A program made the position numbers and the translations under genes. The notes under the pieces were generated by a model. It was not told the DNA's origin. It saw nothing but the letters and a program-made list of their open reading frames with translations, and did no database searches. From Holothuria scabra (Eukaryota > Echinodermata > Holothuroidea > Aspidochirotida > Holothuriidae): DNA of 64,000 nucleotides. Below, in pieces: positions 12,313 to 24,041 of the stretch. Positions within the stretch are counted from its first letter, which is position 1; each line of letters opens with the position of its first letter. The stretch covers positions 2,294,001 through 2,358,000 of the forward strand of contig CM074179.1 of the NCBI GenBank assembly GCA_037179385.1. The letters run 5' to 3'.

Positions 12313-14290
12313 TCAAAATCTGAGACTACAAACAAAATTAACAACATATTTTGACTTACTGATGTACGCAACAATTGGGTTTCAGCAGAGTAAATGGTCC
12401 TAAATATTTAGCTTGATACCATGTACGATACAACAGCACCTATATACTTAACTATCACCTATAAACATCCTTGCTGTATGGTGCCATGTTGATTTTTCAG
12501 ATTATTATTTTAACGTCCCTTGCTTTATGCGTGCTTTTTTCCTACACTAAAAGCAACGGTCCATTTGACTATGCCCTTTGGTTCTGGATTCAACACACGA
12601 GGGAGAGGGAGAGGGTGGGTCCTCATATTCTCCTAATTGAGCCAAAGCATCTCACTATCACAGTAAATCATGTCACACATAAAGCTAAGTACACAGCTAT
12701 GCTGTTCTAGAAGTAACAGGAACTGTTGAACTTGTTCATGGGGAGTCCTGACTTTAAAACAATATTATGATTTCAAACATTCTGCGAGTGGCAAATGTTT
12801 TTTCTTCCTTTTTTTTTTTATGTTGAGACAGTCCAGTATATAAATGATGTGAATAAAGTTACATGTGTATATTTTATACTTTCCCATACACTAATACAAA
12901 GCATGATGTACCTATACTCAGGCTTCTACAAATTCTCATTCCATTTCTTGGTTTGCATACTGTCAGTCTACATGTATGCGTATCTGCATGCCCACTAGTA
13001 TTGGGCCATATTCAATTTTCACCTTCCGTAATGAAATAAATGTACAAATAATAATAAAATAATGTACACTTTGAACTTTCATTGATGATGTTGGATAACT
13101 GTTCTTTTAGCTGCATGTAAATGCTGCTTTTCTTGCAGGTTTCTTTTAAGAGGCCAGGTAGGGGGAATGGTGAGTGTGTACGAATGGGAGGGTGGGAAGA
13201 AAGTCATCACAGGTATGAGGAAATAGTTTCTCTGTTTGACATTCAAAAGTTAGTGTAGACTGGATGTACTTCTGAATAGGAGTGGCATGTGACATGTTAC
13301 TCCATTAATTATTTTACATACTGTACCCTTCTACAGGGGTAAATCACCACAGATTCAACCTTCCATTATGGCATTGAGGGAGGGGGCATCACCATCTAAA
13401 CCTTGAAAATTAACTTTAGTGGAATACTTCTACAGTATTTGGGACACACACTTCATTTTACTTTGACAATAGGTAGCTAGCCAACCATTTTAGAAAGCCT
13501 GAATCCCATTCGGTAGCATTCCTTCACCTAGCAATTACCTTGCTACACACCCTAATGGTATGTTAAGTGTTTCAAGTATCTTGTGCTGTTGTGTGCAGTT
13601 TGTTTTTCTCACCTCCCATTTATCTGATGGTGATATGTTGAGCACACACATTAAACCTAACTCCTTGGCATTTATGTTAGCACTATATGTTTGTTTAGTA
13701 TTCTTCCAGACAACAACAAAATGCTTGTTATCCTGAAGTAATGGAGAATTATGGATATTACAAGGTCAAAGGCTGCCCTCTATATAATTCAAATCTTGTC
13801 AAAATCAATTTCGAATGGCAGTAGGGTTAAGTCAACATTTACTTTTTAAATTCTTTCAGACCTGTATGATTCCTCACAACTTACAGTATCTTAAACAGCC
13901 ACACACTATTACATGGGAGTATGAAAGTACCTTAGCAATGGTAGCATATACTGTATGTTGTCATTTGAGTCCATTTTATACTCCATTCACAGGTTTCTCC
14001 TGTTACTATGAGGCAGCTTGCTGGCTTACAGATTTTATCTACCACCTCACAGAAAATTAACTCTGATTGCCAAATGCACAATTAGACTATATTCCTGTGG
14101 ATGCCAGAACTGTCATTCCATGAACTTGTACCAGCTCACAACCTCCAAAGCTGCAAGGACTGTATCAGGCCTAAATAGCACAAGTTGCTACATGGGACTG
14201 TGCAGACGCATTACAACAGCAGCTGTGGTGCAATTACCACTCTGTTTTTTAACCACCTGGATTTAAAGGCATGTTCCTCTCATCCCAATT
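12313..14290. other. Unassigned DNA
   Basis: No gene is established. A pyrimidine tract ending TTTTCTTGCAG at about 13138 and a following GTGAGT look like splice sites around a short open segment, but no homology supports an exon. Confidence 0.4.
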
Positions 14291-14296
14291 AAGGCC

Positions 14297-14719
14297 GTGT
14301 TCCCACTTGATCCCCCCATGTTGATCGCCCCAAGCTCAATCCACCGGAAAATTTTGTGACCAACCGCATGATTGTACCCATTTGATCGCCTGCGCGAGAT
14401 CTGATCCCCTCCTCCGGTTCAAGTAACAGGAAATTGTTTCATTGAAATTATGTGTGCAGGTCAGGTTTGTTTACACAAGTTTGTGTGGCGTGAGGAGCTT
14501 CACTGCTGAAATACACCATTGATCTCGGGTCACCTTGATCACCCGTTTTTGTTCCCACTTGTTTTCTTGATCGCCTGCGTGCGGTCTGATCCTCCCCAAA
14601 GGGGCGATCAAGCTCTCGGGATCTGATCCAGGGAACGAGAGCGTTTCCCCTTGCAAATTGATCGCCTGCATGGGGTCTGAACCAGATCTGATTGCCTGGT
14701 CGTTCTCAAGTGGGAACAC
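14297..14719. mobile_element. MITE with GTGTTCCCACTTGA termini
   Basis: Perfect 14-base inverted repeats GTGTTCCCACTTGA occupy 14297-14310 and 14706-14719. The interior is GC-richer than its surroundings and repeats the word GATCGCCTGCG followed by a GATCTGATCC-like word several times on both strands. I see no clear target duplication. There is no transposase, so this is a non-autonomous DNA transposon of uncertain superfamily. Confidence 0.85.
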
Positions 14720-15048
14720 ACTCAAAAAGTTCCAATTCTAATAGTTTACTTACTTACAGGGGAAGTCAAAGCAAAATTTTAATTTTTATATGTGAAAGAG
14801 AACCAAATCTACACAGTGTAGGAAATTAAGTGCCATTGAAATCGGACATTTCTCGAGATATCAGTAAGTGAAGTCAGTAGATTTGTGTTCCACAGTGAAC
14901 TTGAACCAATTTGAACCAGTTGAGAATTTCTGTAGTCTACATACTACAACAATTGCAGTTTGGGGTGGCTTGATCACTGACTTGTTTTCCCCTATCCAAT
15001 TGCTTTATATGCTAAGCACAAAGCACAATGACAGTACAGGTTCCACTT

Positions 15049-15347
15049 TTAAAGGCCTAGTTCTCTCACCCCAAACAGCACCAATTCTCCTAACCTTCTT
15101 ACTTATGCCCCTCCCACAATTGTCTGAAATTCATCCTCATCCAGATACATGTCAGTTTATTGCTTCAAGTTGAGTATCGAAAAACTCAATTTATGTAATC
15201 AAAACACTCTCAGTACTGTTCATGCTGTGTAAGCTTTGGTACTGTGCATTGTCTGAATTAGCTGTCAATCAAAGAGCTGAGCAAATTGAGAATTTTGGTA
15301 CCCCCATACAAAAATTGTAGTTTGGGATGAGAGGTTTGGCCCTTTAA
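15049..15347 (+). mobile_element. TTAA MITE family A, copy 2
   Basis: Both edges are intact: TTAA, then AGGCCTAGTTCTCTCACCCC on the left and GGGATGAGAGGTTTGGCCC then TTTAA on the right. Length is 299 bp including both TTAA. The family-typical middle GCTGTCAATCAAAGAGCTGA is present. Confidence 0.9.
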
Positions 15348-15445
15348 AGTCTTCAATATGTATGACCCAGAAAAGAGTCATACTGAAGACCTCCTGACTG
15401 TACTGGTCATTTGTAAGCTCTACTGGTCATGCACAGTGTAGCTGC
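15348..15445 (-). mobile_element. SINE fragment with GTCATACTGAAGAC block
   Basis: AGTCTTCAATATGTATGACC and AGAGTCATACTGAAGACC form two imperfect inverted copies of the block that follows the tRNA-like head in the SINEs at 6.6 and 40.6 kb. It lies immediately beside a family A MITE. Confidence 0.4.
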
Positions 15446-16808
15446 TATAAGAAACACTGCCATGAAGTACTAGATAGTATGTGTGTGTCAACCACTGTGT
15501 ATTCCAGAAGTCTTAAAATGTCATCATCAGTTGTACTGAATTTTGAGTTGCTGCATAAAGCATAAAATTACTGTCCTAGGTACCTCAGAGACATAATACT
15601 TCTACCATGATCCTCTAGGTAAACATGGCATCCACCACAAATACAACAATAAATCCCTCCCATGCATACACTCTGAGTCTTGTAAACAAAGTAAGGGCCA
15701 CACTCTGCCAGCTTCGGTACCTAATCACCTTACACTCATGATATGTAGTTAACTTCATGAAGAACAATACAATAGCATTGGAGAAGATAATCCTTTACAA
15801 ATTATTCTATTCAACAGACAGTGCTATTTCTGGAGTTGCAAAATATGTAAACAATACAACATGCATTGAACTATACTGTTAATTTGCTGACATACAAGAA
15901 CACAAACAGTCATGGTACTAACTGGTTCAATCAGCTTGCAAGGCTATAAACATATGGTTTCAAGTTGGTGTTTGTGAATTCCTATGACATTTTAAAACTG
16001 TTGTACATGTCCACAAATTAGTTGCATGTTGAGAGTTGCATAGAACTACTATACAGATGTCTGAAGTCTCTATAAAATATAGCATATTCTTCACACAGCT
16101 GTGTGCATGCTTTCATGTTAAACTATGTTTGCAAGTTAATCATGCACAAAGATAGCTAGGAATGTCACAGAAACTTGTGATGTCCTACATTTTGAGTGGC
16201 AATTAGACTGAATTTACAGATAATGTACAAAAACAACAATCTTTCTCATGTACTGCATGTATGTGAAATTCAGGCAGTCCATTCTGAAACTGAAGCTGTT
16301 TTTTTTTTTATTATTTTCTGCATTGGATTCTAGGAAGTATCATATTCTGTACTTTGGCCAAATTATTTATGGGATTACTAAAACATAAATTTGTTCAAAA
16401 ACTTTTAAAAGGAACAGATAGTTCAGAAATACAACACAATGCCATATACCTGTACTGCACTAATGGTACACTCAAGGATTCCATGGTACCACCAATGGTC
16501 CATGAATCCCATTTTATGATCAAGTTATTTCGTCACTCTCACGTACAGACTGGTATTCTAACTGTTACATCCAGTTTATTGTTGAGGTGCAAAGTGATCC
16601 CAGCGTTCCAAACAAATTCCATTTGAAATTGATTCAAGATACTCATGACCTGAATGCTTTGGAATGAGTTAATTATACACTGCTAGTCGATAAGAAATAC
16701 AGGGACTCTTCACATCATAATTTGCCCCTTGTCTCCATTACTTGGTTTGACATTCACCATGATGATAAGATGACTAGTATACATGTACAGACACTCAGTA
16801 TAGCCAGG
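15446..16808. other. Unassigned DNA
   Basis: No recognisable gene or repeat. A 90-codon frame at 16354-16626 has no known motif and is treated as chance. Confidence 0.5.
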
Positions 16809-17218
16809 TTAAAGGGAAATATTGTGTTTAAAATGCTCCAACAAAGAGTACAAAGAAAATGGCTCAGACACTATCCCACAATTCAGTCTTTATCATAAAC
16901 CCCTGCATTAGCTAAATTTCTTCAAAATCATGCGCAAGAAGAGCCACGGACGTTGCATCATTTGAAATGTTGAAAGTTTGGGTGAGCAAATTATTCTTCA
17001 GCAACAAAAACTGTATTTATCTATCTGTAGGAAACATATTTAGAAGGCTACCACAATGCCTTATTTTAGATAATCTGTCAACCTGTGTCAATAAATATTA
17101 GTTTTAAAAGGATGAATTTTTCTTGCAGAACAAACGCAATATTTCAACCTGTGTCAATAAATTTTAGTTTTAAAAGGATGAATTTTTCTTGAAAAACAAA
17201 CACAATATTTCCCTTTAA
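16809..17218 (+). mobile_element. TTAA MITE family D, copy 1
   Basis: TTAA flanks AGGGAAATATTGTGTTT on the left and AACACAATATTTCCCT on the right. The interior words GCATCATTTGAAATGTTGAA and AGGAAACATATTTAGAAGGC match copies at 45.17 and 51.22 kb. The right 66 bp is duplicated in tandem (17080-17145 and 17146-17211), which explains why this copy is longer than the other two. TTAA targeting suggests piggyBac or Kolobok. Confidence 0.9.
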
Positions 17219-17248
17219 GTATGACCTGTGAGTTTGTAATCCACGAGC

Positions 17249-17406
17249 CAGGGCTTGAAATAACCGGCACTGATAGTATTGATGCATGGCTATCATGCCC
17301 TTCCTGATGGCTGTGGCGCCCCGCAAAATATCCCACTGGAATAACACATACCAATAGCCATTTTGCTCATTTTGGCTATGCCTTTTGAATCTTATTTCCA
17401 GCCCTG
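17249..17406. mobile_element. hAT-like MITE
   Basis: The left end CAGGGCTTGAAATAA and right end TTATTTCCAGCCCTG are inverted repeats and match the hAT MITEs at 18.74 and 26.92 kb at their tips. The flanking 8-mers agree only in part, so target duplication is not proven here. Confidence 0.6.
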
Positions 17407-17775
17407 AAGAGCAACCTAGATTTTTCCCATCTGATGATTTGAACTGGTCTTTCTGGCCATGCAGGCCTGGAGTTTTAGATTTCCCATAGTTATGCTTAAA
17501 TCACAATCCTTAGGAAATTGAAGGATACGGTAGGCCTACTGTACCTGTAGGTGTGTTGGTACTCCTTTGATACACTTACATAAAGTTATTTCCAATAATT
17601 AACATAGATGTCCATTTCTCACAGTGATTTGAGTTGAGTGAAAGAGTGCAATCCCACTAGTGCATTTCAAAATTGAAGTCTGCCTTTCAAAGGAAAACAA
17701 TTTGTTTTAAAGGTAATTTACTTATGTTACTAATAAATTTATTATTCATTAAGTTGATGCAGCCCTTCCAGGCTA

Positions 17776-18012
17776 AAGTAACAAGTGGGTCTAGGGCTGG
17801 AAAAAAGTGGCCAAGTGTTTCTGCCAGAGGGGAGAAAGGGGGAAATCAACTGTTCCCCTCCCCTTCCAGAAGGTAGATAAAATACCCCCCTTTTCATTTC
17901 CATTAAATTGTCAATTTATTTTGCAGCAATGTTTGAACTTATGCAAATAAATGGCCTTTAAAGACCCTTCCAATTGCATCCTTCAGTTGCCATAAAGCAA
18001 GCTTTTGTCCCA
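17776..18012 (+). repeat. Dispersed C-rich repeat E, copy 2
   Basis: It begins AGGGCTGGAAAAAAGTGGCC, then TTTCTGCCAGAGGGG, CCCCTTTTCATTTCCATTAA, GCAGCAATGTTTGAACTTAT and AAGCTTTTGTCCCA. This is the longest 5' portion of family E in the window. A family A MITE follows 17 bp downstream. Confidence 0.65.
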
Positions 18013-18028
18013 CTAATCCTACTGCTGC

Positions 18029-18324
18029 TTAAAGGGCCAAACCTCTCACCCCAAACTACAATATTGGTATGGGGGTACCAAAACTCTCAATTGGCTCAGC
18101 TCTTTGACTGACCACTTAATTCAAACTATGCAGAGTACCAAAGCTTATATTACACAGCATGAATGGTACTAAGAGTGTTTTGATTAATTTTTCTATACTC
18201 ACCTTGAAGCAATAAACTGAGCTTGTATCTGGATGAGGATGAATTTCAGAAAATTGTGGGAGGGGCTCAAGTAAGAAGGTTAGGAGAATTGCTACTGTGT
18301 GGGGTGAGAGAACTGGGCCTTTAA
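18029..18324 (-). mobile_element. TTAA MITE family A, copy 3
   Basis: TTAA edges are intact on both sides. On the plus strand it starts AAAGGGCCAAACCTCTCACC and ends GGGGTGAGAGAACTGGGCC, so the element lies reversed relative to copy 2. Length is 296 bp. Confidence 0.9.
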
Positions 18325-18738
18325 GTAATTTAATAACTACACACAGTGCACAGTAGAGTGATATACATCCATGATGTTGTACAGTTCTGTATGATGCTTG
18401 CATGTATGAACTATAAATACATAAATCAGATTCAGAAGAATATGCACCGAGTTTGAAATTTATTTAATTATGAGAAGTGCATACATAATTTATAGCATAC
18501 ATGTCCTTGTTCAATTTTATGACAGGAAGTTGAACATTACAATGGTGTATTCACAGTCCATGTACAGTATGAAGATACATTCTTCATTACTTTCAATACA
18601 CATTGAACATAATGTGTATCTGTCTACAGGACCATGCATCCATTGATCTTGAAAACTGTGTGCCTTTAACTCTCTGCTGCCCACTCTTGCAGTTCTGCGA
18701 CAGGAGGAGAGCAAGAGACCTACACTTCATGTCTTCAC

Positions 18739-18933
18739 CATGGGTGGAAAAAAGTTGGGAAGCTGGGAGGCTCCTCCCCGAGAAATTTTGCCATCTGGAG
18801 GGAAATTAGGCAACTGGAGAGAAATTTCCCACTTCTGTACATGAAACATGGGGTGAAATGTGGGAAATTTAACTCCCTTCCAGGGAAATAATTTCACTCC
18901 CTTCCTGGGAAATAAACATTTTTTCCAGCCCTG
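18739..18933 (+). mobile_element. hAT MITE with perfect 8-bp target duplication
   Basis: The ends CATGGGTGGAAAAAA and TTTTTTCCAGCCCTG are inverted repeats with two differences. They are flanked on both sides by GTCTTCAC (18731-18738 and 18934-18941), the 8-bp duplication expected for hAT transposition. The interior is rich in GGGAAATTT and CCCTTCCTGGGAAA words and codes for nothing. Confidence 0.85.
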
Positions 18934-18941
18934 GTCTTCAC

Positions 18942-19012
18942 AGTGTCACCCTGAGCTTGAAACTGCAAGTAGCTACCTGAAAATTAAACTAGTACCACAA
19001 CAAGAGAATTAG
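18942..19012 (+). mobile_element. TTAA MITE family B remnant
   Basis: GAGCTTGAAACTGCAAGTAG, then CTACCTGAAAATT and CCACAACAAGAGA match the middle of family B (GAGCTCGAAACTGCGAGTAG in the 24 kb copy). The termini are gone. Confidence 0.5.
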
Positions 19013-20479
19013 GCACTGTTAGCCATCACATGGTTTCTAGCTTACAGATGCAAATTAAGGGTGTATTAAATATGCTCAAAGATCTCAAGATTGGACACAG
19101 GCACTAGAGGATTAATGCCCAAACTTACACACCAAGTTTGACAACCAACACTACAAAACCAATGAATTGTGGATATGCCAAGTTTGGCACACTGTTAAAC
19201 TTGGTCTTTAGCACCTCCAATGCAAATCTTCAAATTGTTCAAAAATTCATTTCTTCTATTCCAAGGAATGTCATACAGTACAAACTACATGCTAGGAGCA
19301 CTTGAGTTCTTTGGCATTGTTAAAAGAAATTGATCATATTCATTATACTTAGTTGATTTCAAATACCAGTTCTCCTATAACAAACTTCTGATATTTACTT
19401 AGTTCAGGTGTATACTGTTGGCCTAACCTAAAACATGATACTCAATCTGCACGGACACTGAGAATATCAACCAAATGAAAAAAAGACTTCCTGGACAAGC
19501 ACAATTGGTCTATACCAAACGAGAAGACCTCTCAGACAGAGGAATTTGCTAGCTTTTATTTTGCCAGATGACCTAAGAATCTTAATTCCAAATCTTATTA
19601 AAGGACAACAATAAACATAATCCTTCTGAGAATTAGAACTCAAGATGTGAAAATCTACCAGGCTTGTGAGGAATTTTTACAGCAAGCTTGTTAAAAGATC
19701 CTTGAAATTTGAAGAGTTTTTCAACTCAGGAGTGGGATAGAGGCTTCAGAATATGTCACTTCTGCAGAGTAGGTTTAATATGTCATGTAACTAGAAATGT
19801 ACTGAGAAACTTTTAAAAGTAATCATCATCTTGTCTTTGAAGTTTGGTACAATATCAGGCTTTCAAAATTCAGAAGCAATGTGACAATTTCTGTCAGTTG
19901 AAAGGAGCTCTAAGTCTAAAAAGAAGAAGAAAATTGACCTAGAAAATACACAGCAAAGTTTTAAAGGTTCATAGAGGTACACTGTTATTGCTAAATTGTT
20001 AATTATTCTTTAACAGGAACAGGAGGGTCAGGATGGTTATTTTCTGATGCTAAATTTTCACTGTTTCTTGCCATTTTACAGTGCTACTACCCAGTACGCA
20101 ATAGCGTCCATCTTTACGCCAATGTGTGTGGGATGTCTGTGTGTGGGGAGGGAGGATGACCACTTCCATCACATAATGTGCAACTACAAATTTCAAGCCA
20201 TGGGTGCATTTCCAAAATGTGTGATGGATGTGTCTCCGTCTCCCCCTGCACCCCTCAGGATATGCCACTATGGCTGATTTGGCTGCTGAAGTAATACCTA
20301 CATACTGTTTGTATAGTAAGCCCTTTTTTGAGCTGTTTAAAAGACAAAAGTCATCAGTACTAACATATTTACAAACAAAACGTCTCACAAATTTTCTGTT
20401 TCTCTTCAAGCATATTTCATGATTTTTCAGGACGTAAATATTACACATTCAGGGTACTAATTATTTAGTGTGTCTCCTT
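19013..20479. other. Unassigned DNA
   Basis: No gene is established. Overlapping frames on both strands at 20047-20448 span a GC-richer block (CAATAGCGTCCATCTTTACG) that reads like repeat sequence, with no known domain. Confidence 0.4.
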
Positions 20480-20592
20480 GCTGACTTCATTAATTTGAGA
20501 GACAGATATTGTCACATGATTCTCGAGAGCCAGTCATAAAATAGTATACTACTAATTGAAAGTGTGGTGATGGCAATTAATTTGCCTTTAAA
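20480..20592 (-). mobile_element. TTAA MITE family C fragment
   Basis: The text ATTGTCACATGATTCTCGAG, AGCCAGTCATAAAATAG and TTTGCCTTTAA parallels one half of family C in reverse. Only this half is recognisable. Confidence 0.4.
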
Positions 20593-21800
20593 TACACTGT
20601 GCACATCGTTTCAATAAAGATCCAGACGAGTGATATTTCATTTCATTCACTTGTTTTGACATCATCATACAGACATACAGGTATACAAACATAAGATTTA
20701 TATTAATTTATCTCTATTAAGTATACTATAACTAGTCCACAATGATGTGAAGGAAGTAGGACAAAAAACCCTTACCGGTTTGGCAAAGTGCTCATACTCA
20801 CTCAAGGGACACACAAGAAACAAAAACTTAACACCATACTTCATCTCATCCTCTCCCCCCCTCCCCCGATTTCATCCTGTCCCCCATACTTTGCACTAAC
20901 ATGAAGACAGGTTACAGTTTGATTGGTAAGGAATCATTGGGTTGCAAATGAAACCTTCCTTATAGTTAAACACAGTTGAAGGTGATATCAAACAGATTAA
21001 AAACAAGAGCCCAATGGGCACTGTGGTTCCTTGCTGGATATTACAAGAACTGTACAGCCAGTCTGTGAAATAGAGCTAAGCAAAAGTTCATACTCAATGT
21101 TTGTAACATCTTCACAAGGGGTATTTTAGTACTAATTTTACATGAAATCAAAGATTAAATTTCTGTGGCCTCACTGCCATTCAACTTTTGTAATGCTTGG
21201 TGATCCTTCAAAAACACTACCTCATTTCCATATGTATTCATGCTTTGATATTATCACCAATAAATGATACACAATGTGGTCAGAGAGAGAAAAACACCCC
21301 TTGTATTTCTCTCACAAGTTATTTTTACCTGCTCTTAAATAAAACTTGCTGTTACTTTAAAACAATCTACCACTTGTCCTGTTTGCTACTCTACACAGAA
21401 AACAGGGTTTATTCAGCAGTCAAGCAGAAAGCAAGTGATTAATGAAGTGTGATAATAGAATGAGGATAAGGTTACCCCACAGAGCACAGCAGTGTTAAAG
21501 AGACATATTGAAGAAGCATTGCTTCCACTGGCAGAGAGACCAGTTTAATGCAGAGTGACCTGTGCTCAGTGAAACCTACAGATTTCAGTTATTGCCCTCT
21601 TAAAACTTTGAATGATCTAAAATATGTGTACAACCCGAAGGAATCATTACTGAACCAACATAAAGGACAAATTTCTAAGGTGTTTGGGTGCATAAGCATG
21701 CAAAACCAGGTGAGATAAAAAAATCTATTGAAAGTATCTTTATCTAGCTTACAAGATTTTCTAAATAACATTTCCAGCAGTTGACCTCCAGTGACCTTGA

Positions 21801-21813
21801 TGACCTTTGACCT
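21801..21813 (-). promoter_or_regulatory. DR1-type nuclear receptor motif
   Basis: TGACCTTTGACCT is two TGACCT half-sites with one spacer base, the consensus for RXR, HNF4 or COUP type nuclear receptors. It sits in a repeat element, so a regulatory role is unproven. Confidence 0.4.
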
Positions 21814-22051
21814 TAACCAAACACAGATTGATTTGAAATCTGTCCTTCCTACCTTAAAATACTGTATTAAAACGTTTTTCAGTTTTTGACCCCTGGTGAC
21901 CTCAGATGACCCCTTACCTTCACCAAACATATCCAATTTCATCCTTACACCATAACACATCCACACACCAAGTATGACATCTATCCAAGTTTCCTAACTA
22001 GAAATATCCTGTTGAGAAGGTTTTTAGTTTTTGACCTCTGGTGACCCCAAA

Positions 22052-22064
22052 TGACCTTTGACCT
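22052..22064 (-). promoter_or_regulatory. Second DR1-type motif
   Basis: An identical TGACCTTTGACCT lies in the third tandem unit of the same element, showing that the motif is part of the repeat consensus. Confidence 0.4.
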
Positions 22065-22171
22065 CCACCAAAAACGATAGGGCACACCTTCTCCCTATGA
22101 CGAATCTATGTACCAAATCCAAGTTCCATCCAACCTTCCCTTGTTGAGTTAGAGCGTACCGAAGCAAGTGT

Positions 22172-22211
22172 CACACACACACACACACACACACATACAC
22201 ACACACACACG
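22172..22211. repeat. (AC)n microsatellite
   Basis: About 20 AC units with one AT interruption. It lies just inside the right hairpin of the surrounding element. Confidence 0.95.
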
Positions 22212-22255
22212 CCAACCTGACTACATAGGTTCCTTTGCTACCGCAAGGAACCAAA

Positions 22256-23210
22256 AAGGGGGAGATGCATCTCATAAAGTACCCACATAATGGTTCCAAA
22301 GATTTGTCATTGTTGTATGAGATTAATGGTGCCACTCTATCTTAAAATGAACATACCCTGCAGTATGAACTTTTTAAGATGTGTAAAACTTAAGGTGAGT
22401 ACTGGTTGAACAATTCTACACACACCAGATATTCCTAGGACAAAAGTATCAACTTAAATTGCAATAGTTTGCACATTTCATTGTTTCTCAAAGTTGGCCT
22501 TATTGTCTCATACATTACTTTCTCTATTACGGAAACTAAGATGTGTAAATTTTTGTTTTATTTTTTTCCAAATTCACAAAATTTGCTTACAGGCTTTCAG
22601 CAGATCTGTTCATGCTGTAGGGACTGCAGCATACAATCCCATAGACTACTTAAGTCCATGCTGAGGTACACCATGTAAGTAAACAACAAATACACACAGA
22701 CTGCTGGCATTCTTTGCAAACATATTCCACAGTAACCAAACATCAGCTTACCAAAGCTTGGCTCATTAGCATCACTCCTTCACACAAACATAACACCTGT
22801 ACTGATCACCAGGAAGGTGATGTAACTCTGTCACATGAATGTGTAAAAATTGAATCTTCCTTTTTGCTGGCTATCAGCAATTTTTTTTTTTAATCATCCT
22901 GAGCTATTACAAATATTGACCACCACTGTTGTGTCCAGGTGCCTATGACCTTTAGGTTATCAAATATAAACAATTATTTTGCACTTTTAAATCATTGTTA
23001 TCAAACAATGTTTAGTAGTTGTCCTTGCAAACTGCCTAGATGCATCATCACTATATTAGGCCTAAATGCATCATGGGAAATATCAACTGGGAGGAGGCTT
23101 CTTGCCAGAAATATACATTTTTATTCCTAAATTTATGAAAGTTAAGAAGGAAAGATGTGCACTTTGAATCTCACTCTAACTGAAGGAAATATTTTTTCCA
23201 GGCTCTAAAC
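22256..23210. other. Unassigned DNA with a hAT-like end
   Basis: No gene is recognised. Near 23075-23205 the words TGGGAAATATCAACTGGGAG and ATATTTTTTCCAGGCTC suggest a decayed copy of the GGGAAATTT hAT MITE. Confidence 0.4.
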
Positions 23211-23284
23211 TTAAAGGCAGTCAATACTCACTCCAAAATACAATTCTGTAGCATGCAGTCCCAAAAATTCTCAATTGGCACAGC

Positions 23285-23550
23285 TTAAAGGGCAGGAGCA
23301 GTCATCCCAAATTGAAGAAGTGTAGTAGACTGTCTAGTTTCATGATTGGCTGTTGGGAGTCATCAGTCATGTGACAACGTTTTTTCTCTTCAAATGTGAA
23401 ATTTGCCACAAATAACTCCTTGGTTTACCATATGCAATAGTAAAGTCATAAAATGTAATGTCAAGATACTTTGAAGAGAAATGAGATGAAAATTGTGTTA
23501 TTTAGCTTTTTCTTCAAATTAAGTTTGGGGAGACTGCTCTTTACCTTTAA
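23285..23550 (+). mobile_element. TTAA MITE family C, intact copy
   Basis: TTAA flanks the ends AGGGCAGGAGCAGTCATCCC and GGGGAGACTGCTCTTTACCT, which are imperfect inverted repeats. Length is 266 bp with both TTAA. Related copies lie at 33998-34252 and, degraded, at 12.1 and 20.5 kb. No open frame. Confidence 0.85.
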
Positions 23551-23698
23551 ATTTGATTGACAGCAATTTCCAAACATGCAGAGCACTGTCATTCATGTTA
23601 CACAGTATGTATAATGAGAGCATTCTAAATATACACTTTGTCTAGTATACTCACTCTGAACAGGGTCCAAGGTGGTAACTCCATGCTCTGAAGCAATA

Positions 23699-23956
23699 TT
23701 AACCCTTTAGCCTTGTTTGAGTCCTTTTGGACCCATACAGAGAGCCCGGCTGTCACCCATCTTTACTGTTTTACGCGGAGCTCAAAACTGCCAGTAGCTA
23801 CCCGAAAATTCGACCACAACAACAAGAGGGACAATAGTTTAAGGTCACGGGGTCAATAACCTACGGAAGCTGACACAGGCATGCTACGTCCCCTTTTCTG
23901 CCCACTCCCGAGGCGCGCAAATATGCCCCCATTGGAGCACAACGGTAAAGGGTTAA
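23699..23956 (+). mobile_element. TTAA MITE family B, copy 2
   Basis: TTAA on both sides, with termini CCCTTTAGCCTTGT and ACAACGGTAAAGGG. The internal frame shared by the other copies is stopped by TAA after CGGGGTCAA, so it is not maintained. Confidence 0.9.
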
Positions 23957-24041
23957 TCTAAAGTATCTGCAGCATGGGTCTGTGCACACACGGAGAGAGA
24001 GCGGCATCAGCTTTGCAGTAAACACACTCCACAGGCTTATT

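Larger units (their letters stand above)
21004..22255 (+). mobile_element. Element with hairpin ends and TGACCT tandem motifs
   Basis: The left end has a small hairpin GCCCAATGGGC followed by GGTTCCTTGC (21025-21034). The right end has GCAAGGAACC (22243-22252), its exact inverse, inside a local hairpin GGTTCCTT-9 nt-AAGGAACC (22228-22252). Between them lie three degenerate units built on TTTTTGACCTCTGGTGACC and CTTTGACCTCCACCAAA, starting near 21780, 21885 and 22027, then an AC microsatellite. The 125-codon minus frame (21589-21966) is a by-product. Repeats rich in GACCTTTGACC are common in marine invertebrates. The class is uncertain. Confidence 0.7.

Noticed and set aside
13126..13258. Host exon with splice-like borders
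   Set aside because: Acceptor and donor words are common by chance, and the peptide has no recognisable relative.
20050..20448. 132-codon minus-strand frame
   Set aside because: Part of a GC-richer block that is open on both strands. No recognisable domain.
21589..21966. 125-codon minus-strand frame
   Set aside because: Lies across the tandem TGACCT units of a repeat element.
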